DNA from: Myceligenerans salitolerans
GTDB taxonomy: Bacteria > Actinomycetota > Actinomycetes > Actinomycetales > Cellulomonadaceae
Assembly: GCF_017349295.1 (NCBI RefSeq)
Contig: NZ_JAFMPK010000020.1
Span: forward strand, 1 to 64,000
DNA: 64,000 bases
Reading direction: 5' to 3'
Shown here: one piece after another, positions 36,773-44,467 of the stretch
Layout: each line of letters starts with the position of its first letter
Position numbering within the stretch: position 1 is the stretch's first letter
The notes under the pieces: model-generated
Database searches by the model: none
Told to the model about the DNA's origin: nothing
The model's input: only the letters and a program-made list of their open reading frames with translations
Program-made: the position numbers and the translations under genes

Positions 36773-37043
36773 CGTCGCCTCTCCGTCGCCTCCGCGGCAG
36801 CGCCCGCCGCGGCCGCCGTGCGGCGGGGGCGAGCGCTACCGCTCATGTCGTGATTCGGGCTGGCCAGCCGCGGGCCTCGTCGAACGGCTTCCTCAGGCTC
36901 CGCTTCGGGCGCAAGCCTCGTCCCTCGGCCCGCACCCTCCGCTGCGCCCTTCGTCAGCCGCGGGCCTCGTCCAACGGCTTCCTCAGGCTCCGCTTCGGGC
37001 GCAAGCCTCGTCCCTCGGCCCGCACCCTCCGCTGCGCCCTTCG
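36773..37043 (-). other. malE-malF intercistronic region
   Basis: No gene is seen in these 271 bases. They hold a GC hairpin at about 36801-36829 (CGCCCGCCGC with GCGGCGGGGG, one mismatch), 28 bases before malF, and nearly all of two tandem 90-bp elements (separate entry). Both could fold in mRNA and allow more malE than malF product. Confidence 0.6.
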
Positions 37044-37050
37044 TCAGCCG
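36865..37050. repeat. Two tandem 90-bp elements between malE and malF
   Basis: The sequence repeats with a 90-base period from 36865 to 37050. The copies 36871-36960 and 36961-37050 differ at one base (36881 G versus 36971 C). The second copy runs into the malE stop codon at 37044-37046. A diverged relative lies upstream of aceE (2957-3025). No transposase or target duplication is visible. Confidence 0.9.
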
Positions 37051-38270
37051 TTGATGGCGCTCTCGATGTTCTCGACCATCGTGTTCCACGACGCGGCCGG
37101 GTCGTCGGCCTTGCCCTGGATGAGCTCGACCTCGGTCACGCCCCAGAACTGCCACACGGAGCCCATCTCGGGGATGGACGGCATCGGCGAGGTTCCGGCG
37201 GCCTCGGAGAACTGCCGCATGATCTCGTCGTCGACCTGGCCGGCTGCCTCGGTCGAGGCGGGAGCGCGACCGCCCGCCTCGGCGAGACGCAGCTGCACGT
37301 CGGTGGAGCCGAGGTAGTTGGTCACGAAGTCGTTCGCGACGAGCGCGTTCTCGGTCTTGGCGCTGATGAACGCGCCCTGCACGCCGACGAACGGCTCGGC
37401 GGGCTCGCCGCCGGCGCTCGGGACGGGGAGCACGGAGATGTTCATGTCGGCCGCGGTGAACTCGGCGGCGTACCAGGGGCCGGTCACCATGTAGGGGGTC
37501 TTGCCGTCGAGGAAGAGCTGCTTCGCCTTCTCGCCGTCGATCGCCGGGTCGAGCACGCCCTGGTCGCCGAGCTCGCCGAGGTACTCGGCGAACGCCTCGC
37601 CGGCGTCACCGCCGAGCGCGAGCTCGGGGCTGTAGGAGCCGTCCGCGTTCTGCTCGAAGACCGGTGCGCCGAACGACGTCTGCAGCGGGTAGAGGTGGTA
37701 GGCATCGCCCTCGTCGCCCTGCTGGATGACGACGGGGTAGTCGGCCCCGGTGTCGTCGTTCTGCGCCACCAGGTCGTCAAAGGTCTCGGGCGTCTCGGAG
37801 ACCAGGTCGTCGTTGCGGACCAGGGCGATGTTCTCGACCGCGTAGGGCACGCCGTACACGGCGCCGTCGTAGGTGAACGCGGCGAGGGACACGTCGGAGA
37901 AGCCGGCGGCCTTGTCGCCAAGCTCGATGGGCTGGACCACACCGTTGGTCACGAACTCACCGGTCCAGTCGTGGGCGCCGACGACGATGTCAGGTCCCTC
38001 GCCGGTCGGCACCTGCTGCACGAACTCCTCGCGGATGTCGCCGGACGCCTTCTGCACGACCTCCATCTCGATGCCCCGCTCGTCCGAGTAGTCCTCGGCG
38101 AGCTCGGTGAAGATGTCGATCCGGGTCTCGTCGACCCATACCGTCAGGCTGCCCTCCAGCTCGGGCGCCGCGCTCGACTCCTCGGCCGCGGGCTCCTCGC
38201 CGCCCGCGCAGGCGGCCAGCGCCAGCGTTGCCGCAACGGCGGTGGCCGCCGTCAGGATGCTCCGTCGCAT
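37044..38270 (-). CDS. malE: Maltose/maltodextrin-binding lipoprotein
   Basis: A 408-aa extracellular solute-binding protein. The signal ends in a lipobox LALAAC with Cys21, so the protein is tethered to the outer face of the membrane. The MalE fold is visible: LEGSLTVWVDETRIDIFTEL, GPDIVVGAHDWTGEFV, GVPYAVENIALVRNDDLV, LFLDGKTPYMVTGPWY, and QGAFISAKTENALVANDFV. The ATG at 38270 has GGGAG 6-9 bases upstream. It is transcribed away from the LacI gene from a promoter whose spacer holds the palindrome ATGCGTTGCAACGCAT. First gene of malE-malF-malG. Confidence 0.93.
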   Translation of the reverse strand: MRRSILTAATAVAATLALAACAGGEEPAAEESSAAPELEGSLTVWVDETRIDIFTELAEDYSDERGIEMEVVQKASGDIREEFVQQVPTGEGPDIVVGAHDWTGEFVTNGVVQPIELGDKAAGFSDVSLAAFTYDGAVYGVPYAVENIALVRNDDLVSETPETFDDLVAQNDDTGADYPVVIQQGDEGDAYHLYPLQTSFGAPVFEQNADGSYSPELALGGDAGEAFAEYLGELGDQGVLDPAIDGEKAKQLFLDGKTPYMVTGPWYAAEFTAADMNISVLPVPSAGGEPAEPFVGVQGAFISAKTENALVANDFVTNYLGSTDVQLRLAEAGGRAPASTEAAGQVDDEIMRQFSEAAGTSPMPSIPEMGSVWQFWGVTEVELIQGKADDPAASWNTMVENIESAING

Positions 38271-38410
38271 CGGTACTCCCAGTAGGTTCACGGCCACGAC
38301 CGGCGCGGTCGCGGACCTGGTTCATGTTCCGACGGCGTGGTGCCCGGCGCGCTCGCGCCCGGTCTCCCACCGACCTCACGGAGGCGGTCGCCCTCGGTTC
38401 GACGGAGCTG

Positions 38411-38440
38411 ACGGTAGATGCGTTGCAACGCATTGTGCAA
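38411..38440 (-). promoter_or_regulatory. malE promoter with palindromic operator
   Basis: On the minus strand TTGCAC (38440-38435), an 18-base spacer and TACCGT (38416-38411) form a promoter. The perfect 16-bp palindrome ATGCGTTGCAACGCAT (38418-38433) fills the spacer, so a bound repressor would block RNA polymerase directly. The TTGCAA core recurs at the alpha-glucosidase and amylase promoters. Confidence 0.75.
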
Positions 38441-38606
38441 GTTCTTGCGATAAAGTTTCAGCATCGGTGTGCGGACGCCCTGGTCGTGACTCGCGGCGGG
38501 TCGCACCCCACCGCCGGACGCGGTCCGGCGGTGGCCGGCGACCAGTTCGACGACGAAACGGCGACACGATGCGGACCACCAGTACGACGACACGCGCGGC
38601 GTCACC

Positions 38607-38612
38607 TAGGCT
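38607..38612 (+). promoter_or_regulatory. -10 element, leaderless lacI-family gene
   Basis: TAGGCT is followed by 7 bases and GTG 38620, identical spacing to dnaG. This argues against the in-frame ATG at 38569. Confidence 0.6.
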
Positions 38613-38619
38613 TCCTCTC

Positions 38620-39645
38620 GTGCGCACCCGACTCTCCGACCTCGCTGCCCAGGCCGGCGTGTCCACGGCGACGGTCTCCCGCGTGCTGAACGGCAAGCCG
38701 GGTGTCGCCGGCGAGACCCGGCAGGCCGTCCTGACTGCCCTCGACGTGCTCGGTTACGAACGGCCGGCGGCCCTGCGCGCACGCCCCGCCGGACTCGTCG
38801 GACTCGTGGTGCCGGAGCTGTCCAACCCCGTCTTCCCCGCCTTCGCCCAGGCCATCGAGTCGCAGCTGACCGAGCACGGCTACACGCCGTTGCTGTGCAC
38901 CCAGTCCCCCGGCGGCACCACCGAGGACGAGTACGTCGAGACGCTCATCGACCATGCCGTGGACGGCATCGTGTTCGCGTCCGGCAAGCACGCCGACATG
39001 CGCGCGTCACGGGAGCGGTACCAGCGGCTGCGCGGCCGGGGAATGCCGATCGTGCTGGTGAACGGATACGCCGAGGGGATCGACGCGCCGTTCGTCTCCC
39101 CGGACGACGCCGCGAGCATCGAGCTGTCGGTCCGCCACCTGGTCTCCCTGGGGCACCGCAGCATCGGGCTCGCGATCGGGCCGGACCGATTCGTGCCCGC
39201 GCGGCGCAAGATCGACGCCTTCTGCGCCGAGCTGGTGGCCCACGGGCTCGCCGGCAGCGCGGAGGAGGTCAAGGAGCGGCACGTCGTCGGCACGCTGTAC
39301 ACGCTGGAAGGCGGCCAGGCGGCCGCGAGCGAGCTCATCGCCGCGGGCCACACCGGGATCGTGACGGGGTCGGACCTGATGGCGCTCGGCGCGATCCGCG
39401 CCGCCAGACAGCGTGGCCTGTCGGTACCGGGCGACGTGTCCGTGGTCGGGTACGACGACTCGCCCCTGGTGGCGTTCACCGATCCGCCGCTGACGACGGT
39501 ACGCCAGCCCGTGGCCGACATGGCCCGCGCGGCCGTCTCGGCCCTGCTCACCGAGATCCACGGGGAGCGTGCGCCGCGCACGGAGCTGCTCTTCACGCCC
39601 GAGCTCGTGGTACGCGGGTCGACGGGCGCGGCGCCCCACGCGTAG
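38620..39645 (+). CDS. LacI-family repressor of alpha-glucan genes
   Basis: A 341-aa regulator. The N-terminal LacI helix-turn-helix is exact: TRLSDLAAQAGVSTATVSRV followed by LNGKPGVAGETRQAV and the hinge region. The periplasmic-binding-like ligand core follows (GLVVPELSNPVFPAFAQAIE, GIVFASGKHADM, GHRSIGLAIG, VVGYDDSPLVAFTDPPLTTV). GTG 38620 is chosen over ATG 38569 because of the leaderless spacing and because the HTH begins within a few residues. Divergent from malE and upstream of the alpha-glucosidase, it is the obvious candidate to bind the TTGCAA dyads. Ligand probably maltose or a maltodextrin (inference). Confidence 0.92.
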   Translation: MRTRLSDLAAQAGVSTATVSRVLNGKPGVAGETRQAVLTALDVLGYERPAALRARPAGLVGLVVPELSNPVFPAFAQAIESQLTEHGYTPLLCTQSPGGTTEDEYVETLIDHAVDGIVFASGKHADMRASRERYQRLRGRGMPIVLVNGYAEGIDAPFVSPDDAASIELSVRHLVSLGHRSIGLAIGPDRFVPARRKIDAFCAELVAHGLAGSAEEVKERHVVGTLYTLEGGQAAASELIAAGHTGIVTGSDLMALGAIRAARQRGLSVPGDVSVVGYDDSPLVAFTDPPLTTVRQPVADMARAAVSALLTEIHGERAPRTELLFTPELVVRGSTGAAPHA

Positions 39646-39658
39646 TCGCGGCCGCTGG

Positions 39659-39697
39659 TTGTACGCTGCCTGCAAAGTGCTGCAACAATCTTGCAGC
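39659..39697 (+). promoter_or_regulatory. Operator and promoter of alpha-glucosidase gene
   Basis: GCTGCAACAATCTTGCAGC (39679-39697) is a perfect 7-bp inverted repeat with a 5-base centre. TTGTAC at 39659-39664 and AACAAT at 39684-39689 could be -35 and -10 (19-base spacer), so the dyad covers the -10. Half-sites match those at malE and the amylase gene. Confidence 0.65.
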
Positions 39698-39766
39698 GGC
39701 GTCGCACCCCGACCGATGCCTCGCCTGCCCGAAAAGACATTCCCGACTTGCAAGGACGACTCATCG

Positions 39767-41527
39767 ATGACCCGCACCGAACTCCCCGCCGCTCCCTCGA
39801 CGGCGCCCGGCCTGGTCCACGCGCCCGCCCCGGGTACCGAGTGGTGGCGTGACGCCGTCATCTACCAGGTCTACCCACGCTCGTTCGCCGACGGGAACGG
39901 CGACGGGATGGGCGATCTGCCCGGCATCACGACCCGGCTCGACCACCTGGCGAAGCTCGGCGTCGACGCGATCTGGCTCAGCCCGTTCTACCGCTCCCCG
40001 CAGAAGGACGCGGGGTACGACGTCACCGACTACCGGCAGATCGACCCGCTGTTCGGCACGCTGGACGACTTCGACGCGATGCGCGCCCGCGCGCACGAGC
40101 TGGGCCTGCGGGTCATCGTCGACCTGGTGCCGAACCACAGCTCCGACCAGCACGTGTGGTTCCAGGAGGCGCTGGCGTCCCCCGCCGGCTCACGCGCCCG
40201 CGAGCGCTACGTCTTCCGCGACGGCAAGGGCCCCGACGGCACCGAGCCGCCGAACAACTGGCAGTCGATCTTCGGCGGGCCCGCGTGGACGCGCCTCGCA
40301 CCTCGCGACGACGACGGCCCCACCGGTCCCCAGTGGTACCTGCACCTGTTCGACTCCTCGCAGCCGGACCTCAACTGGGAGGACGCCGAGGTCCGGGCCG
40401 AGTTCGAGGACGTGCTGCGGTTCTGGCTGGACCGGGGCGTCGACGGCTTCCGTGTCGATGTGGCGCACGGCATGGTCAAGGCGGAGGGACTGCCCGACTG
40501 GGGTGGCAAGGTCGCCATGGTCGAGGGCTCGGACGCGGAGGAGCTCGCCGAGGGCACCGGCGCGGCGGGCGGCTCGAACGAGGGCCCGATGTTCGACCAG
40601 GACGGCGTGCACGAGATCTACCGTGCCTGGCACAAGGTGCTCGCCGAGTACGACGGCGACCGCTGCCTCGTCGCCGAGGCGTGGGTCAGCCCGATGTCGC
40701 GTCTCGCGCGGTACGTGCGCGAGGACGAGATGCAGCAGGCGTTCAACTTCGCGTTCCTCACCACGAAGTGGGACGCCGCCAGGATCCGTGCCGTGGTGAC
40801 GGAGTCGCTCGAGACCATGGACGCGGTCGGCGCCCCCACGACGTGGGTGTTGTCGAACCACGACGTCGTACGACACGCGTCGCGTCTCGGCCTGGCCGAC
40901 ATGGCCGAGGGCCCGATGAACGGGATCGGCCCGCGTGACCCGCAGCCGGACGCCGAGCTCGGACTGCGGCGTGCCCGCGCCGCCACGCTCCTCATGCTCG
41001 GGCTGCCCGGGTCGGCCTACGTCTACCAGGGTGAGGAACTCGGGCTGCCCGACCACACGACGCTGCCCGACGAGGTCCGCCAGGACCCCGCGTTCTTCCG
41101 CACCGGAGGTGAGGAGACCGGCCGCGACGGCTGCCGCATCCCGCTGCCCTGGGAAGCGGACCGGCCCGGCCTGGGCTTCGGGTCGTCGCAGGCGACGTGG
41201 CTGCCCCAGCCCGACTCCTACCGCGAACTGGCCGCGGACCAGCAGTACGGCGTCGACGGCTCGACGTTCGAGATGTACCGCGCCGCGCTGGGCCTGCGGC
41301 GGGCGGAGGGTCTCGGCCGGGGCGGGCTCGCCTGGGTGGCCGGGTACGCGCGGGCGGAGGACGTCGTCGCCTTCCGCGTGGCCGGCGTCGTCGTCGTGAC
41401 GAACCTCGGCACCACGCCGGTGCCGCTGCCGGAGGACGCCGAGGTCCTGATCGCCTCGGGCCCGCTGACGACGTCGCACGCGGGCACCGCCCTCCCGACG
41501 GACACGACGGTCTGGCTGCGCGCCTGA
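39767..41527 (+). CDS. Alpha-glucosidase, GH13 family
   Basis: A 586-aa cytoplasmic glycoside hydrolase that releases glucose from imported malto-oligosaccharides. GH13 regions are complete: DLVPNHSS (region I), GFRVDVAHG with nucleophile Asp231, VAEAWV with acid/base Glu304, and SNHD with Asp366. The N-terminal WWRDAVIYQVYPRSFADGNG and the QPDLNWEDAEVR stretch mark the oligo-1,6-/alpha-glucosidase branch. No signal peptide. The ATG at 39767 has AAGGA 10 bases upstream. It follows the LacI gene but has its own promoter and operator. Confidence 0.92.
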   Translation: MTRTELPAAPSTAPGLVHAPAPGTEWWRDAVIYQVYPRSFADGNGDGMGDLPGITTRLDHLAKLGVDAIWLSPFYRSPQKDAGYDVTDYRQIDPLFGTLDDFDAMRARAHELGLRVIVDLVPNHSSDQHVWFQEALASPAGSRARERYVFRDGKGPDGTEPPNNWQSIFGGPAWTRLAPRDDDGPTGPQWYLHLFDSSQPDLNWEDAEVRAEFEDVLRFWLDRGVDGFRVDVAHGMVKAEGLPDWGGKVAMVEGSDAEELAEGTGAAGGSNEGPMFDQDGVHEIYRAWHKVLAEYDGDRCLVAEAWVSPMSRLARYVREDEMQQAFNFAFLTTKWDAARIRAVVTESLETMDAVGAPTTWVLSNHDVVRHASRLGLADMAEGPMNGIGPRDPQPDAELGLRRARAATLLMLGLPGSAYVYQGEELGLPDHTTLPDEVRQDPAFFRTGGEETGRDGCRIPLPWEADRPGLGFGSSQATWLPQPDSYRELAADQQYGVDGSTFEMYRAALGLRRAEGLGRGGLAWVAGYARAEDVVAFRVAGVVVVTNLGTTPVPLPEDAEVLIASGPLTTSHAGTALPTDTTVWLRA

Positions 41528-41727
41528 CCCAGCCGACGGCGCGGTCCGGATCCGCGCCCGCCTCGCCCGGAAGGCGATGGACCGGACCCGCCGTACGGCG
41601 CGCCGCCGTGCCGCCCGGCCGCGCCTGCGCAATGGGGACATCTCCCCGTCGCGATTCGTAGCGTCCGTGCTGGTCACCGGTTACGTTTCGCAGGGAGAAC
41701 GACGTCCGTCCGACGAGAGGCTCGTAG
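41528..41727. other. Gap before the WXG-like cassette
   Basis: Two hundred bases without a supported gene. It includes GGGGACATCTCCCC (41634-41647), a small dyad, and then an AT-richer stretch around 41650-41690 that may hold the promoter of the three following genes. No clear terminator for the glucosidase gene is seen. Confidence 0.4.
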
Positions 41728-42378
41728 ATGCCCGGCTCCAGGACCCTCCGGGTCGAGACCGCGGAATGGCAGCAACTTCAGCGCGCCGCACGCGCGGGCG
41801 CGACGGACGGAGTGGCGGGGATCCTCGCGGACCATCTGGCCGCTCCCGTCAGAGCGCTGCTGGTGACGACGTCCGGGGACCGCGGTGTGCGCTCGCGGCT
41901 GACGATGGTCGGCGGGCAGGCCGTGATCGCCGCCCAGCGCATCGCGTCGGTCGAGGGCGAGATCCGGGCCGAGCCGGGTGCACAGTTCACGTTCGCGGGC
42001 CCCGACGAGCTGTGGCCGTCGCTCGCCCGGACCCTGCCGGACACGGAGCTGCTGCGCGCGCCGGCCTCGGCCGCCGTCGGGGACGACGAGCCGTTGGCTC
42101 CGGGGTTCGAGGAGGCGCAGAAGCTCCTGGGCCGCGAGGAGTGCAACCTGCGCGTGCAGGTCGAGGCCTGGCGCGGGGGCGACGTCCCGGTGATCGTGTG
42201 GGGCCGGCTGTGGTCGGTGGCCGACGACCGGCTGATCGACGTGCGCGCCGACGACGGCGACCTGCGGCTCGTCGAGCGACCGGCGGGCTCCGTCGCGAAG
42301 GAACTGCGCTGGGCGCTGACCGGAGCAATCAGCGCTACCGCGGGTGCCGCGCCCACCCCTGAGGGGGCGGCCGGGTGA
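41728..42378 (+). CDS. Unknown protein of WXG-like cassette, possible EspG-like chaperone
   Basis: A 216-aa soluble protein I cannot assign with confidence. It begins with a helical part (ETAEWQQLQRAARAG), followed by beta segments VRALLVTTSGDRGVRSRLTM, QAVIAAQRIASVEGEIRA, a DELWPSLARTLPD helix, and LRVQVEAWRGGDVPVIVWGRLW. Order and spacing faintly resemble ESX chaperones of the EspG fold (antiparallel sheet plus LP-containing helix). That is a guess from pattern only. The ATG follows GAGAGG. Its stop overlaps the next gene by 4 bases (GTGA), so the products are co-made with the WXG-like protein. Confidence 0.6.
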   Translation: MPGSRTLRVETAEWQQLQRAARAGATDGVAGILADHLAAPVRALLVTTSGDRGVRSRLTMVGGQAVIAAQRIASVEGEIRAEPGAQFTFAGPDELWPSLARTLPDTELLRAPASAAVGDDEPLAPGFEEAQKLLGREECNLRVQVEAWRGGDVPVIVWGRLWSVADDRLIDVRADDGDLRLVERPAGSVAKELRWALTGAISATAGAAPTPEGAAG

Positions 42379-43946
42379 GCGAGCAGCTGTGGGGCCAGGA
42401 CATCGAGCAGGTCCGGGAGCTGTCCCGGACGTTCGAACGTTCCGCCCAGAACCTGGAATCCTCCCGCCAGCTGATCGACGGCGTCGTGTTCGGCTTCGAC
42501 GGCTGGGGCCCGAACGTCGAGCAGATGCGCGACCTGTGGTCCGGCGACCTCGCTCCCTCCCTGACCGACGCCGCGGACGCCCTCCGGGACGCGGGCGACA
42601 AGGCCGCGCGGAACGCCGACGACCAGCAGGACACCACCGACTCGTACGGTGGCAGCGCCTTCGCGGGTGCGACCGCCGCCGGCTCCGCCCCGGTCGGGAA
42701 CCCGTTCGCGGGCGTGACCGGCACGATCTCCGGCGAAGCCGACGGCGGCGGCGGGCTGACCGACTGGTTCGGGGACCGCCTCGACGATGCCGGCAACGGG
42801 CTCGACTGGCTGGGCGGGCAGGCGTCCGACGGCGCGAACTGGGTGGGCGACCAGGCCGCCGACCTCGGGGACTGGTTCTCCGACACGGCGTCCGACGTCG
42901 GCGGCTGGGCGGCGGACACCGGTGCGACGTACGCGGACAGCTTCGGCGATCTCTGGGACACGGGCGGTCAGCTCTGGGACGCCACCGGCGGCTCGGTGCT
43001 GGACGGCCGGTGGCCCCGCACCACCGAGGTGGTCGCCTCCAACGTGCTGTTCGCGGGCTCCGTCGTCGATCACCTCGTGACGAACGCGACCTTCGGTCAG
43101 GTGGATCTCAACGTCTTCGACGACGGCGAGCCGTACGCGGACCCTCCGCGGCCCGTCGACCTGGAGAGCGACGCCGGCCGGTACCCGCAGAACATCGAGG
43201 ACGTCATCTGGAGCATCTCGGACGCCTACAGCGCGGGTGACTCGGAGGTCCGCGTGACCACCATCGAAACGCCCGACGGACCGCGTGTCATCGTCAGCGT
43301 CCCGGGCACTCAGGAATGGGACCCGAGGACCGGTGACAGCCCGATGGACCTCACGGGAAACCTGGTCACCGCGGGCGGTGGCACGTCGACCATGACGGAG
43401 GCCGTCGAACTCGCGATGCAGAACGCGGACATCCCGCCGGGGGCCGAGGTCATGATCGCCGGGCACTCCCAGGGCGGCATGACGGCGGCCGATCTCGCCT
43501 CGGATCCCGGCTTCGTGTCCGAGTACAACGTGACGAACCTGATCACGATCGGCTCGCCGATCGACAGCAACCACATCGACCCGGGTGTCAACGTCCTGGA
43601 GTTGCAGCACGAGTACGACGTCGTACCCCGCCTCGACATGGGCGACGGCCTCCTGAACCCCCTCGGCCCGCTCCACCCGTCGCTGCCGAGCGGGTACGAG
43701 CAAGCCGGACCGAACCACACCGGGGCCACGCTCGAGAACCCGCCCAACCCGTTCGACCTGTTCGGGGGCAACCACTCGCATCAGGAGTACGGGAATTCGC
43801 TCCGGGATGCCACCACTCCGGGCGATCCCACGTACAACCCTTCGCTTGCCGCCTACGAACAGGAGCTGCGAAACTCCGGGTTCCTGGGCGAGAACGACGC
43901 GTCGAACACGAGCGCCGTCGATATCCACGTCGGGAGGAACCACTGA
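42375..43946 (+). CDS. WXG-like N-terminus fused to alpha/beta-hydrolase (lipase-like) domain
   Basis: A 523-aa protein without a Sec signal. Residues 1-90 are a helical hairpin: IEQVRELSRTFERSAQNLES, a turn with WG at 44-45 and W-S-G at 55-57, then LTDAADALRDAGDKAARNAD. This is WXG100-like and suggests type VII export. Residues about 100-230 are Gly/Asp/Trp-rich. The C-terminal domain has RVIVSVPGTQEW, the nucleophile elbow AGHSQGG with Ser365, a later EYDVVPRLD (acid candidate) and GGNHSHQEY (His candidate), an alpha/beta-hydrolase order of lipase or esterase type. Target is unknown. The GTG overlaps the preceding gene by 4 bases. Confidence 0.75.
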   Translation: MSEQLWGQDIEQVRELSRTFERSAQNLESSRQLIDGVVFGFDGWGPNVEQMRDLWSGDLAPSLTDAADALRDAGDKAARNADDQQDTTDSYGGSAFAGATAAGSAPVGNPFAGVTGTISGEADGGGGLTDWFGDRLDDAGNGLDWLGGQASDGANWVGDQAADLGDWFSDTASDVGGWAADTGATYADSFGDLWDTGGQLWDATGGSVLDGRWPRTTEVVASNVLFAGSVVDHLVTNATFGQVDLNVFDDGEPYADPPRPVDLESDAGRYPQNIEDVIWSISDAYSAGDSEVRVTTIETPDGPRVIVSVPGTQEWDPRTGDSPMDLTGNLVTAGGGTSTMTEAVELAMQNADIPPGAEVMIAGHSQGGMTAADLASDPGFVSEYNVTNLITIGSPIDSNHIDPGVNVLELQHEYDVVPRLDMGDGLLNPLGPLHPSLPSGYEQAGPNHTGATLENPPNPFDLFGGNHSHQEYGNSLRDATTPGDPTYNPSLAAYEQELRNSGFLGENDASNTSAVDIHVGRNH

Positions 43947-43948
43947 CC

Positions 43949-44362
43949 ATGGCACGACTCGGACGACTGCGCGCTGCGGCGATCCTGGCGGTCGGCGCCG
44001 CCCTGACCCTCAGCGGATGCGGCTCGGCGTCGTCGACCGAGGACTGCGAGGAGGCGTTCGAGTCCGCCGCGCTCAGTGTGACGGGCGTCTCCGCGGCAGA
44101 GTTCACCTGCACCGAGTCCTTCGGCGATCCGCAGCAGGAGGGCACCGTGACGCTCAGCGCGGGAACCGAGGAGGAGGCGCTCGGCATCCTCGACGACGTC
44201 CTCCAGGCCTACGCGTCGTCGGCAGGTCTCGAGGACGCGATGCTCCCGTACGTCGACTATGCCTCCGAGGACGCGAAGCTCGATGTCCACGCGTCCGACC
44301 TCGGCTTCAACGGAAGCCCGAGCATCGGTGTGCTCCGCGACCACTACGGGATCGAACCGTAG
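43949..44362 (+). CDS. Small lipoprotein of WXG-like cassette
   Basis: A 137-aa predicted lipoprotein. The signal (RLRAAAILAVGAALTLSGC) ends in a lipobox LSGC with Cys24. The mature part is acidic, with two further cysteines (STEDCEEAFESA, AEFTCTESFG) that could form a disulfide, then an EEEALGILDDVLQAYASSAG helix. No family recognised. It starts 2 bases after the preceding stop and must be co-translated. As a surface-exposed partner it could be an immunity or anchoring factor for the hydrolase; this is inference from position. Confidence 0.75.
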   Translation: MARLGRLRAAAILAVGAALTLSGCGSASSTEDCEEAFESAALSVTGVSAAEFTCTESFGDPQQEGTVTLSAGTEEEALGILDDVLQAYASSAGLEDAMLPYVDYASEDAKLDVHASDLGFNGSPSIGVLRDHYGIEP

Positions 44363-44419
44363 CGTCCCGCCGCAGCTCCCGAGCCGGTGGCAGGCGGCGT
44401 GCCCGCGTCCATGACGTGC

Positions 44420-44450
44420 CCGGCGTGGGTGGTCGCTCCACCCACGCCGG
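44420..44450. terminator. Bidirectional terminator, lipoprotein / amylase
   Basis: A perfect 13-bp stem CCGGCGTGGGTGG/CCACCCACGCCGG with loop TCGCT lies between the convergent lipoprotein and amylase genes. Confidence 0.85.
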
Positions 44451-44467
44451 CGTGTCGCCCTCCGGCG

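Noticed and set aside
38569-38619. LacI start at ATG 38569
   Set aside because: It adds a Thr/Arg-rich tail before the helix-turn-helix, and the TAGGCT -10 lies downstream of it.
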